DNA of 64,000 nt from Palsa-1439 sp050015495 (GTDB taxonomy: Bacteria; Verrucomicrobiota; Verrucomicrobiia; Palsa-1439), in assembly GCA_050015495.1 (NCBI GenBank), contig JBEKBH010000016.1, forward strand, positions 16,105 through 80,104, written 5' to 3'. The stretch's first letter is position 1; each line of letters begins with the position of its first letter. Positions 1 through 7,249 of this stretch are shown here, piece by piece. Under the pieces are notes generated by a model, which made no database searches, was not told where the DNA came from, and saw only the letters and a program-made list of their open reading frames with translations. A program made the translations under genes and the position numbers.

Positions 1-258
1 CTCGGTGATTTCCTTGCAGTTGTCGCATTCGTCGCACGGGGTGACGGTCGGCCCCTTCACGCAATTCAGGGCCTTGGCGAAAATGCGGGCCGTGGAGGTT
101 TTGCCGATGCCGCGCGGGCCGACAAACAGGTAGGCGTGGGCGAGCCGGTTCTGGTCAATGGCGTTCTTCAACGTGGTGGTCACGTGCTCCTGACCCACCA
201 CGTCGTCGAACTGTTGCGGGCGCCATTTCCGCGCCAGGACCTGATATTGTTGCGCCAT
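1..258 (-). CDS. dnaX: DNA polymerase III subunit gamma/tau, N-terminal 86 residues (runs off the window)
   Basis: This is the clamp-loader ATPase of the replicative DNA polymerase. Only the N-terminus lies in the window; the gene continues beyond position 1. The protein begins MAQQYQVLARKWRPQQFDDV, which is the family's typical opening. A Walker A motif (GPRGIGKTS) sits at about residues 48-56, and the start of the zinc-binding cysteine cluster (C..C..C) follows at about residues 66-83. The ATG at 256-258 is the only sensible start because it gives the canonical first residues. An SRP RNA gene lies just upstream on the same strand, a neighbourhood also known from Firmicutes. Nothing is broken in the visible part. 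Confidence 0.96.
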   Translation of the reverse strand, partial: MAQQYQVLARKWRPQQFDDVVGQEHVTTTLKNAIDQNRLAHAYLFVGPRGIGKTSTARIFAKALNCVKGPTVTPCDECDNCKEITE

Positions 259-341
259 ACCGTACCCTCACGACTTCTGCCCACTGAAAAACGGCCGTGC
301 ACCTCGCGTCGACAACCGACACCGGCTTGCGCGCCGCGGTT

Positions 342-448
342 AAAGCTCCAGTCAGGCGACCCGACGGCACATGGAACATCAAGCTTACCGTTGCTGTCTT
401 CCGACCCTGGCGGGGTTCGCAGGCAACCATTGCATCGGACCCGGCTTT
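342..448 (-). ncRNA. ffs: Signal recognition particle RNA (4.5S type)
   Basis: Read on the minus strand, the segment around 381-420 contains the SRP helix-8 core: AACCCCGCCAGG, then GTCGGAAGACAGCAACGG, then TAAG. This corresponds to the conserved apical loop and asymmetric loop that bind Ffh. The outer ends pair (AAAGC at 444-448 with GCTTT at 342-346), giving a hairpin of about 107 nt, close to the small bacterial SRP RNA size. It lies 80 nt upstream of dnaX in the same direction. The exact 5' and 3' ends are estimates from the pairing. Confidence 0.87.
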
Positions 449-765
449 CAACGCCGCCCCGCGGGTTGCTCACCCGCATCGCCGCCTCGGCGAGGAATTC
501 GACCCAGCTATAGCGGGTTGCTGGACAACCCCGAATTGCTTCGGGGTGAAGGAACCGCTACCTCCCCGTCTAGCACGACCAAAACTGTGGGCTTTATATA
601 CAACAACAACGGCACTACTCAAGCTCTAACCGTGGTGTGTAGTGTCTGAATCTGGAGGGCCACGCTCTGTCGTGGCCGCTTCTCGACCGTCGCAGGAGCG
701 ACGGACGCGACGGAGCGCGTCCCTCCATAACGCGTCTTGCAGGACGCGTGGCCATGCCGATTTGC
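449..765. other. Intergenic, GC-rich hairpins, no gene seen
   Basis: No reading frame here has credible coding features. Several perfect or near-perfect inverted repeats are visible: GGCCACG/CGTGGCC near 658-676, GGACGCG/CGCGTCC near 702-720 and CGCGTC/GACGCG near 731-748. They lie just before the tRNA-Thr promoter and may be repetitive palindromic DNA. None has a T-run that would make it a clear terminator. Confidence 0.5.
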
Positions 766-793
766 TTGCACGCGGGCGCAAACGTGGCATAAT
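766..793 (+). promoter_or_regulatory. Promoter of tRNA-Thr
   Basis: A -35 box TTGCAC (766-771), a 16-nt spacer and a -10 box CATAAT (788-793) place transcription start near 800, about 10 nt before the tRNA. A second copy of this promoter lies on the minus strand near 4.0 kb, and both boxes' positions are kept there, which supports the assignment. Confidence 0.7.
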
Positions 794-809
794 GACGGAC
801 GCCAATTTC

Positions 810-885
<76 letters not shown>

Positions 886-929
886 GTTTTTGACGCGCGT
901 GCGTCATTGATTACGGCCAGAAAGCCGAA

Positions 930-959
930 CGGCTGAGCCTCCGGGGTTCAGCCGCTTTT
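930..959 (+). terminator. Rho-independent terminator of tRNA-Thr
   Basis: The stem CGGCTGA (930-936) pairs with TCAGCCG (948-954), extended by CC/GG around a short loop, and is followed by CTTTTG. It lies 45 nt after the tRNA on the same strand. Confidence 0.7.
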
Positions 960-1038
960 GCTTTGTTGGGTATGGCAAGACGATCCACGCACCGAGTCGC
1001 GGCGGGTCGCTGGGCGGTCCTGGTTTATGCCGGGGACG

Positions 1039-1362
1039 CTATCGCGGTCGGTGTTGCGCGCGCGCCTTCATGCTGCGCAGCAACCGAACCGTTGCTTCAT
1101 CCTGGGTCGACACCCCATCTTCAATCTTGAGAACATGAAACCCGGTTACGCCGCCCCTTTCCAACAGGACATATGTCCACCGGTCGAATAACAACCCATC
1201 CGCAACCGTTCCCAGCAGATTCTCCGAGGCGTCGGCGAACCATTCCACTTCGTTGCCGATGACTCGTTCGAGCAAGAGATTCCCGGCCAGCAACCCGTCA
1301 AACCGTGATCGAGGTATGCTGTCAATGCGAATGGCCAGCGGTGTCATAGTGCCTTTCACCAC
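1039..1362 (-). CDS. Hypothetical protein, copy 1 of a duplicated ~110-aa family
   Basis: I do not recognise this 107-residue protein. It has no signal peptide or membrane segment. Its core, IDSIPRSRFDGLLAGN, then GNEVEWFAD.SENLLGTVADG and LLFDRWTYVLLE, is nearly identical to the protein at 4812-5147. DNA similarity continues past the stop codon of both copies. The conserved core and divergent ends suggest both have been under selection as proteins. The start is GTG in this copy; an ATG five codons later is also possible. It lies downstream of the hybrid histidine kinase on the same strand, separated by about 135 bp. It may be an immunity-like or regulatory small protein, but nothing in the sequence shows a function. 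Confidence 0.7.
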   Translation of the reverse strand: MVKGTMTPLAIRIDSIPRSRFDGLLAGNLLLERVIGNEVEWFADASENLLGTVADGLLFDRWTYVLLERGGVTGFHVLKIEDGVSTQDEATVRLLRSMKARAQHRPR

Positions 1363-1497
1363 TCAACACGCTACGAGCATTCATGGAGAAAGTGAAATTA
1401 CTGGACTCCCTATTTTTGGGTAGGAAATCACCCTAGAGGATTCACCATGGAAGACCTGGTGTGCCCGGGGGCGTGGGGGAAAGGAGTCGAGGGCGAT

Positions 1498-3651
1498 CTA
1501 GACCGGGACGGCTTCCTTTTCGAGAACTTCGTTCACCGTATCGACGACCTGGGCGATGTTGAACGGCTTGCTCAGCCAACGGTTTCCCGTTTCCTCGAAG
1601 AACGCCTGTGTGTCCGGGCTGACGGTATCGCCGGTCACGAACACAATGCGGTGGGCCAAGGCCGGGTTGCGCTTCTTCACGGTCTCGAAGAACTTGCGGC
1701 CATCCATGCCGGGCATGCGCATATCGGAGAGGATCAAGTCGTAGGATCGGGCCGTGACGCGCTCCAAGGCTTGCTGGCCGTTGCTGGCGGTGACCACCTC
1801 GTAGCCGTTTCGCGTCATGACCATTTTCAGCAGAGCCAGGACGTTCGGTTCATCGTCGACGATCAGAACGGTCCGCCTGGAGGACTCCGCCGCCGGCGGT
1901 TCGATTTCGGGCGGGAGCCGATCCGCCGGCGGGGCGACAGCACATTCGATCACGGGCAGTTCCACGGTGAATTTGGCGCCGCCGGCCGGCTGATTCTCGA
2001 CCTGAATCCTGCCGCGATGTTCCTGAACGATGGTATTGGAAATCGTGAGACCCAGACCCGTTCCCTTGCCGAGCGGTTTCGTGGTGAAGAACGGATCGAA
2101 GATTTGGCCGATGATCTCCGGCGGAATGCCGGAGCCGTTGTCCGCCACGATCATCCGGATGTAATTGCCGGCCTCTTCCGTGCGAATGGTCAAGACGCGG
2201 GGATCGGGCCGTCCGCTGAGCGCGTGAATCGCGTTGCCGACCAGGTTGACGAGGATCTGTTCGATCTGGTTGGGATCGGCCATCGTCGCGGGCAAGTCGC
2301 CGGCGAGCCGCTGTTCCAGCTGAATCCCGGCCGCCTGAAGATTCGCCTCTTGCGTCTCGAGCACGCTGGCGACGAGACGATTGATGTCCACCGCCTTCTT
2401 TTGGGGTTCGGACGGGCGGGCGAACGATAGCAGGTCGCGAACGATGCGCGACGCGCGCTCGCTCTCGTGATGGATCCGGTGGATGTCATCGACGGTTTCC
2501 TTGTCCAACCCGCGCTTTTCGGCGAGGAGCTGCGCGTAACCGATGACGACCGCCAGCGGATTGTTCAACTCATGGGCCACGCCGGCGATCAATTGCCCCA
2601 GCGCCGAGAGTTTTTCCGCGCGGCGCAACTGCTCGCCCACTTTCTTGCGTTCGCTGACATCCACCAGGCTGACCTGCAGGGCCGGGCGCTGACGCCACTG
2701 CACCAGCGTGGCGTCGCCTTCGCAGTTCACCGTCGTGCCATCGCCCCTGACAATGGGGACTTCGTTGAACGGACGGAACACGGCGTTGAACAACTTGATG
2801 CCGTCCATCCGCACCGCGGTCGTGGCGACGGTTTGGAGCGAGGGGCACAGTTCGACAAACGGTTGTCCGACGACGTCCAGCACCGAGCGTTTGGTCAGGC
2901 GCAGCGCGGAGGTGTTGGCTTCCATGACGCGATACTGGGTCAGGTCGATCACGAAGATGGCGTCGGAGGCCGAATCGAACAGGATCCGGTAGCACTCCTC
3001 GGCAATCGTCACCTCCCGCTCGACGATCATGCCGATCACGATCATGATGGTCAGCACCGCCGTCAGGAAGTACCCGAGAGTGGTCAGGAGTTGTGAGTCT
3101 TCCGCGTAGGGAAAGGCGATGAGGTGGGCGCCCCACAGCAGAAACCCGATGCCCAGAATCGTCGCGCCGTGGTACGTCTTCCGCCGGAACAGGTAGGCGA
3201 CCCCGGTGTAGATTCCGGCCGCGGCCAGCAGCGCGAAGACCGGCATCGTGATCCAAAACCGGTCGCGCACCTCGAACGCCGCGACCGCGCTCCAGATGAC
3301 GAGCATTCCTGTCGCGAAGTGGAGTTCCCGCAAGGTGCGCGGACGACCGGCGAGATAAAAGCTGCCATAGAACATATACAGGGCGCTCACCCCGATGCAG
3401 CAGCGGCGCATCATGACCAGAACGGGAAACTCCGGTGACTCCTGCAGGCCGATTGCCGCCGCCAGATACCCGGCGTAGGCGGTCCACGAGACAATCCACA
3501 GGCTGAAACACGGTCGTTTGGTGCGGTGGTTGAGGTAGGCAAACAGCGCCAAGACCATGCCGATGCTCATGAGGGCGAGGATCAGCACCGCATTCGTCCA
3601 TTCGACGGGAATTGTGAACCCGGCGCCAGCGGTGATCACATGAGTCTTCAA
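1498..3651 (-). CDS. Membrane hybrid sensor histidine kinase with PAS and C-terminal receiver
   Basis: This 717-residue protein senses an unknown signal and passes phosphate internally from His to Asp. Residues 1-210 contain about seven hydrophobic helices with short loops, resembling a 7TM sensor module. A PAS domain spans about 218-335. The dimerisation/phosphoacceptor domain has H360 in LIAGVAHELNNPLA. The ATPase domain has its N box at N473 and G boxes DNGSGIP (from D504) and GTGLGL. A receiver domain occupies about 594-715, with D643 in ILSDMRMPGMDG and K695. No output domain or partner regulator is adjacent, so the receiver may act on a distant protein or tune the kinase. A displaced copy of the tRNA-Thr promoter points at this gene from about 325 bp upstream. 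Confidence 0.93.
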   Translation of the reverse strand: MKTHVITAGAGFTIPVEWTNAVLILALMSIGMVLALFAYLNHRTKRPCFSLWIVSWTAYAGYLAAAIGLQESPEFPVLVMMRRCCIGVSALYMFYGSFYLAGRPRTLRELHFATGMLVIWSAVAAFEVRDRFWITMPVFALLAAAGIYTGVAYLFRRKTYHGATILGIGFLLWGAHLIAFPYAEDSQLLTTLGYFLTAVLTIMIVIGMIVEREVTIAEECYRILFDSASDAIFVIDLTQYRVMEANTSALRLTKRSVLDVVGQPFVELCPSLQTVATTAVRMDGIKLFNAVFRPFNEVPIVRGDGTTVNCEGDATLVQWRQRPALQVSLVDVSERKKVGEQLRRAEKLSALGQLIAGVAHELNNPLAVVIGYAQLLAEKRGLDKETVDDIHRIHHESERASRIVRDLLSFARPSEPQKKAVDINRLVASVLETQEANLQAAGIQLEQRLAGDLPATMADPNQIEQILVNLVGNAIHALSGRPDPRVLTIRTEEAGNYIRMIVADNGSGIPPEIIGQIFDPFFTTKPLGKGTGLGLTISNTIVQEHRGRIQVENQPAGGAKFTVELPVIECAVAPPADRLPPEIEPPAAESSRRTVLIVDDEPNVLALLKMVMTRNGYEVVTASNGQQALERVTARSYDLILSDMRMPGMDGRKFFETVKKRNPALAHRIVFVTGDTVSPDTQAFFEETGNRWLSKPFNIAQVVDTVNEVLEKEAVPV

Positions 3652-3942
3652 ATCGATTCTCCCAAATCAGCCCACTGGCAACGATAGACACCACGCATCG
3701 CGGTGATCATAAGCTGTTCCAAAAAGGAGCAGAATTTGTGCCCCGCAACGATGCAGGGGAGAAACGGGCATTACCCTGTCGGTGAACAAGTTGCTTAGGC
3801 TTAGAATGGTCTGGAATGGTTCTGAGCGAATTCGCGCAGCAACAAAGAGTGAGTGCAATGTATCAGGCTCGGGGTGCGCCATCCACCTGCCGGATGAAGG
3901 GTCAGAACTTTGTGGGAAAGCGGTTGGTGCTGACGTTTAGCA

Positions 3943-4015
3943 CAACTGAGCTACATCGGCGAAATCCGTGTCCGGCATTATGCCACGTTTACGCCTGCGC
4001 GCAAGCAAATCGGCA
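3943..4015 (-). repeat. Displaced copy of the tRNA-Thr promoter plus the first 18 nt of the tRNA
   Basis: On the minus strand this segment repeats 757-828 closely. It has a -35 box TTGCGC (3999-4004), a 16-nt spacer, a -10 box CATAAT (3977-3982), and then GCCGATGTAGCTCAGTTG (3943-3960), which is the acceptor strand and half the D arm of tRNA-Thr. Similarity stops there. The rest of the 3652-4233 interval shows no gene. The intact-looking promoter points toward the hybrid histidine kinase at 3651. Confidence 0.8.
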
Positions 4016-4106
4016 GGGGCACGCATCCGCCAAGAGGTGCTGAGGAACTATGCACGGTGGGTGGACGAAGCTGCCGGCGTCGAAGTCTGGCTGCCTGAAA
4101 ACCAGT

Positions 4107-4146
4107 TGGGGAACCTCTGCTGAGGGGGTGGGCTGGCGAGGCCCGC
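4107..4146 (+). repeat. Short dispersed repeat, copy 1
   Basis: The string GGGGAACCTCTGCTGAGGG, followed by a GGGC...CGAGGCCCGC block, recurs with few changes at 9335-9374. Both copies are intergenic. The function is unknown. Confidence 0.5.
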
Positions 4147-4233
4147 GTCAAGCGACGTGGGGGTGGGATCGTTGAACGGCGAAGCGGAACGGAAACCGCG
4201 ATCCCACGTTGGCTGGAGCGATTTTAGGCCACC

Positions 4234-4632
4234 TCACGGTTTCGTCTTTTTTGGCTGGAACACGATGACGTCACTGGCGGGAGAATATAACTCGAAGCCA
4301 TCCACCTGCCGACAAACACACTCGGCAGCCTTGGCCAACGTGACGTTCTCGAGGTTGAGCGTAATCTTCGTTCTCGCCGCCACGTTGGCTTTACTTTTGT
4401 CGCGGAAATCCATAATAAACTGAAATCCCTTGTGCTCCGGGTCATACTGCTTGCTGGCGTCATGCAATTGCCTGGTTGCTTCTGGGAAACTCACCGCGTC
4501 CAACTTGAACTCTGGCAGCTTGATTGTCTTGGCTATTTCGAGCGCCGTGGCGGTGCTGAGCGTGTTCGTGTCCGCAGCAAATGCTGCCGATGCCAGAGAA
4601 CAAGCAGCTATTAGATGAATGATCCCTCTCAT
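4234..4632 (-). CDS. Small secreted protein with secretin/STN-like domain
   Basis: The start is the ATG at 4630-4632, which opens MRGIIHLIAACSLASAAFAA, a clean signal peptide with likely cleavage after AFA. The mature part of about 112 residues has the pattern LDAVSFPEATRQL, then TKITLNLENVTLAKAAECV, then FELYSPASDVIVF. This resembles the 'N-domain' repeats of secretins and STN domains that are common as single small exported proteins in Verrucomicrobia and Planctomycetes. Two cysteines (ECVC) lie in the second half. No neighbouring secretion genes explain it, so its role is unknown. An upstream in-frame ATG at 4722 would mask the signal peptide and is less likely. Confidence 0.75.
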   Translation of the reverse strand: MRGIIHLIAACSLASAAFAADTNTLSTATALEIAKTIKLPEFKLDAVSFPEATRQLHDASKQYDPEHKGFQFIMDFRDKSKANVAARTKITLNLENVTLAKAAECVCRQVDGFELYSPASDVIVFQPKKTKP

Positions 4633-4811
4633 GGTGTGGAATCTGATGGTTGTCGTTCTCAGTGAATAGATAACCTCTGAAAAAAGGCCCTCACGGGCGC
4701 ATGCTAGGCGTCGCAATAGCAACGCGCAACAACAAATCGATGTTCAGGAGACTGGCCGTGCCGTCGAGCACAGTTGGTCGGCGTGGGCGAAATGCGGCGG
4801 GCGGTCCTGGT

Positions 4812-5147
4812 TTAAGCCGGGAACGCCATCGCGGTGGGCGTAGCGCATGACTTCATGATGCGCAGCAACCGAACCGTTGCTTCATCGCGGGTCAACAGCC
4901 CGAATTCAATCCTGAGAACACGAAACCCGGTTATGCCGCCCTTTGCCAACAGGACATATGTCCACCGGTCGAATAACAACCCATCCGCAACCGTTCCCAG
5001 CAAATTCTCCGAGGTGTCGGCGAACCATTCCACTTCGTTGCCGATGACTGGTTCGAGAAACCGGTTCCCGGCAAGTAACCGGTCAAACCGTGACCGAGGT
5101 ATGCTGTCGACGTGAATGGCTTCTGCTGTCAATTCAGCTTTCATCAT
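4812..5147 (-). CDS. Hypothetical protein, copy 2 of the duplicated ~110-aa family
   Basis: This 111-residue protein is a paralogue of the one at 1039-1362. They share the blocks HVDSIPRSRFDRLLAGN, IGNEVEWFAD and ENLLGTVADGLLFDRWTYVL almost unchanged. The first ten residues and the C-terminal tail differ. The duplicated DNA also covers about 50 bp of 3' flank. No domain is recognised and there is no signal peptide. The two copies flank the hybrid histidine kinase and a small exported protein, so either the intervening block inserted between tandem copies or one copy moved. Confidence 0.7.
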   Translation of the reverse strand: MMKAELTAEAIHVDSIPRSRFDRLLAGNRFLEPVIGNEVEWFADTSENLLGTVADGLLFDRWTYVLLAKGGITGFRVLRIEFGLLTRDEATVRLLRIMKSCATPTAMAFPA

Positions 5148-5294
5148 CGTGGAAGATATGCTGGACGATGAAGGGATGATATGGGGTGTTCACCCCAGTA
5201 GGGCCAGTGGCGATGCACATCGTTGCTCGACCCGCAAGTGCTTGGTATGACGCGGTCGAGGTCCGTGGAGGGCGATGCTCTGGGTCGAGTGAAG

Positions 5295-6770
5295 TCAGGG
5301 TGTGATGAGAAACCGATAGAACCCTTGCGACTGCGAAGCTCCACCGAAGTTGGTCAAGGTCAGAACACTGCCGATACTGTTGGTGACCGATACGCCGGGG
5401 AGATTCGACCAGAGACCGGATGTCAGGTCAGTCGTAAACTGCAATTGATACGTCTCGCCGGCGATGGACGGGATGTTGAAAACGACGTTCGTAACCGACA
5501 ATTGGAATCCGGTAATTTGATTAATCGGATAGGGCGGAGGGCTGAGAGGAACAGAAAGCCTGAACACGGTGCCGCTGCCGCCAATACCTCCGTACGAGGT
5601 CGTTCCGTAGAAATTGCCATCGCTGCCCTGCACGAGCCCGGCTCCTGGAACGGCCCCATCGCCGGGGGGGCCGGCAAAGGAGCAGAGATTCGTGTAGCTG
5701 CCGCCGAGACTGATCTGAAACACGATGCCCAGGTTGTTCGTCCCGCCGTTGAAGGTCGTTCCGTAGAAATTGCCATCGCTGCCCTGCACGAGCCCGGCTC
5801 CTGGATAGGCCCCATCGCCGGGGGGGCCGGCAAAGGAGCAGAGATTCGTGTAGCTGCCGCCGGGATTGATCCGAAATACCGTGCCGAAGTTGTTCGCCCC
5901 ACCGCTGACAGTCGTTCCGTAGAAATTGCCGTCGCTGCCCTGCACGAGCCCGGCTCTTGGATAGGCCCCATCGCCGGGCGAGCCGGCAAACGAGTAAAGA
6001 GTCGTGTAGCTGCCGCTGGGGCTGATCCGAAACACCGTACCGCACCCGGCGTAGCAATTGGTGCCCGTCCCGCCATGCTCGGTTGTTCCGTAGAAATTGC
6101 CGTCACTGCCCTGCGCGAGCCCGGCATATGGGTTGGCCCCATCGGTGGGGGAGCCGGCAAAGGAGTAGAGATTCGTGTAACTGCCGCCGGGACTGATCCG
6201 AAACACAATGCCCAGGTTGTTCGTTCCGCCGTCGAAGGTCGTCCCGTAGAAATTGCCGTCACTGCCCTGCACGAGCCCGGCTCCTGGATAGGCCCCATCG
6301 GTGGGGGAGCCGACAAAGGAATAAAGAGTCGTGTAGCTGCCGCCGGGACTGATCCGAAACACAATGCCCAGGTTGTTCGTTCCGCCGACGAAGGTCGTCC
6401 CGTAGAAATTGCCGTCACTGCCCTGCATGAGCCCGGCTCCTGGATAGGCCCCATCGGTGGGGGAGCCGACAAAGGAATAAAGATTCGTGTAGCTGCCGCC
6501 GGGATTGATCCGAAACACCGTGCCGCATCCGTAAAGGCAATTGGTGCTCCCAGCATACTCGGTCGTTCCGTAAAAATTGCCGTCGCTGCCTTGTACGAGG
6601 CCGGCATATGGATTGGCCCCATCGGTGGGGGGGCCGATAAAGGAGTAGAGATTCGTCTCCGTCTGTGCGTCGGCTTGGAACGTTTGACCAGCTAGGACCG
6701 ATAGGATAACTGCGATGATAAGGCGGAATGTTTTCGCCGTCGCCAGCCGGACTCGAATCCCTTTATTCAT
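5295..6770 (-). CDS. Secreted Gloeo/Verruco tandem-repeat protein
   Basis: The start is the ATG at 6768-6770, giving MNKGIRVRLATAKTF and a signal peptide that ends near ADAQ. About seven tandem repeats of roughly 55 residues follow. Each carries LYSF.G.P.DGA.P.AGL, then QGSDGNFYGTT, then G.VFRI.PGGSYT, which is the Gloeo/Verruco repeat pattern. At DNA level the repeats are very similar, so recent amplification or homogenisation is likely. The last ~75 residues form a different beta-rich module ending FYRFLITP, also seen in the proteins at 23866, 33105 and 37193. The protein is about 491 residues and exported. The repeats probably form a propeller-like fold, but no activity can be inferred. 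Confidence 0.9.
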   Translation of the reverse strand: MNKGIRVRLATAKTFRLIIAVILSVLAGQTFQADAQTETNLYSFIGPPTDGANPYAGLVQGSDGNFYGTTEYAGSTNCLYGCGTVFRINPGGSYTNLYSFVGSPTDGAYPGAGLMQGSDGNFYGTTFVGGTNNLGIVFRISPGGSYTTLYSFVGSPTDGAYPGAGLVQGSDGNFYGTTFDGGTNNLGIVFRISPGGSYTNLYSFAGSPTDGANPYAGLAQGSDGNFYGTTEHGGTGTNCYAGCGTVFRISPSGSYTTLYSFAGSPGDGAYPRAGLVQGSDGNFYGTTVSGGANNFGTVFRINPGGSYTNLCSFAGPPGDGAYPGAGLVQGSDGNFYGTTFNGGTNNLGIVFQISLGGSYTNLCSFAGPPGDGAVPGAGLVQGSDGNFYGTTSYGGIGGSGTVFRLSVPLSPPPYPINQITGFQLSVTNVVFNIPSIAGETYQLQFTTDLTSGLWSNLPGVSVTNSIGSVLTLTNFGGASQSQGFYRFLITP

Positions 6771-7249
6771 GCCCACGCATCTCTCCAAGACGTTGCGTAC
6801 CTCACCCTTTGGCAGGATCGAGACTAACATTCTGGCCGTGGCAAGTCGAGGCTTTTCAGCCGCCGATCCCGCCAGTTCCCCGCCGCCAAAACGGCCACCA
6901 AACCCAGTTTCTATTTCCGCGACTGGGCTTACCTTGCGATGAAGAATCCGGGACATCCTCCCAGAAAGAGCAATCAGCTTGCCAGCCGGTCCCCTGCCAG
7001 TTCCCCGGCGCCAAAAACGCGACTATTGCAACCTCGATTCGTAACAAGACGGTGGCAACGTGCCTCGCACAACTTCCCGCCTCGCGCTCGCAGGGTCGGT
7101 CGAGGGGAATGTGCAACTTGGTAACCGGGGGCGTTTTGAAGGCCCAGCGGGAGCCGCAACTTTTACAGGTTTCCCTTGGGGACACTGAAATCCGAGTCAT
7201 GTCGCCGGATCTCGCCGCATGCGCACCGACTGCGCGTAACACCGCTGGA
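6771..7249. other. Intergenic, no gene seen
   Basis: The open frames here have poor composition and no recognisable features. A short imperfect direct repeat, CCAGTTCCCCGCCGCCAAAA near 6880 and CCAGTTCCCCGGCGCCAAAA near 6998, is the only structure noticed. Confidence 0.5.

Noticed and set aside
1447..2430. 327-aa plus-strand frame
   Set aside because: It is antisense to the hybrid histidine kinase, whose domains are all recognisable.
5223..6695. 490-aa plus-strand frame with internal repeats
   Set aside because: It is the complementary-strand shadow of the Gloeo/Verruco repeat gene; its repeats simply mirror those.
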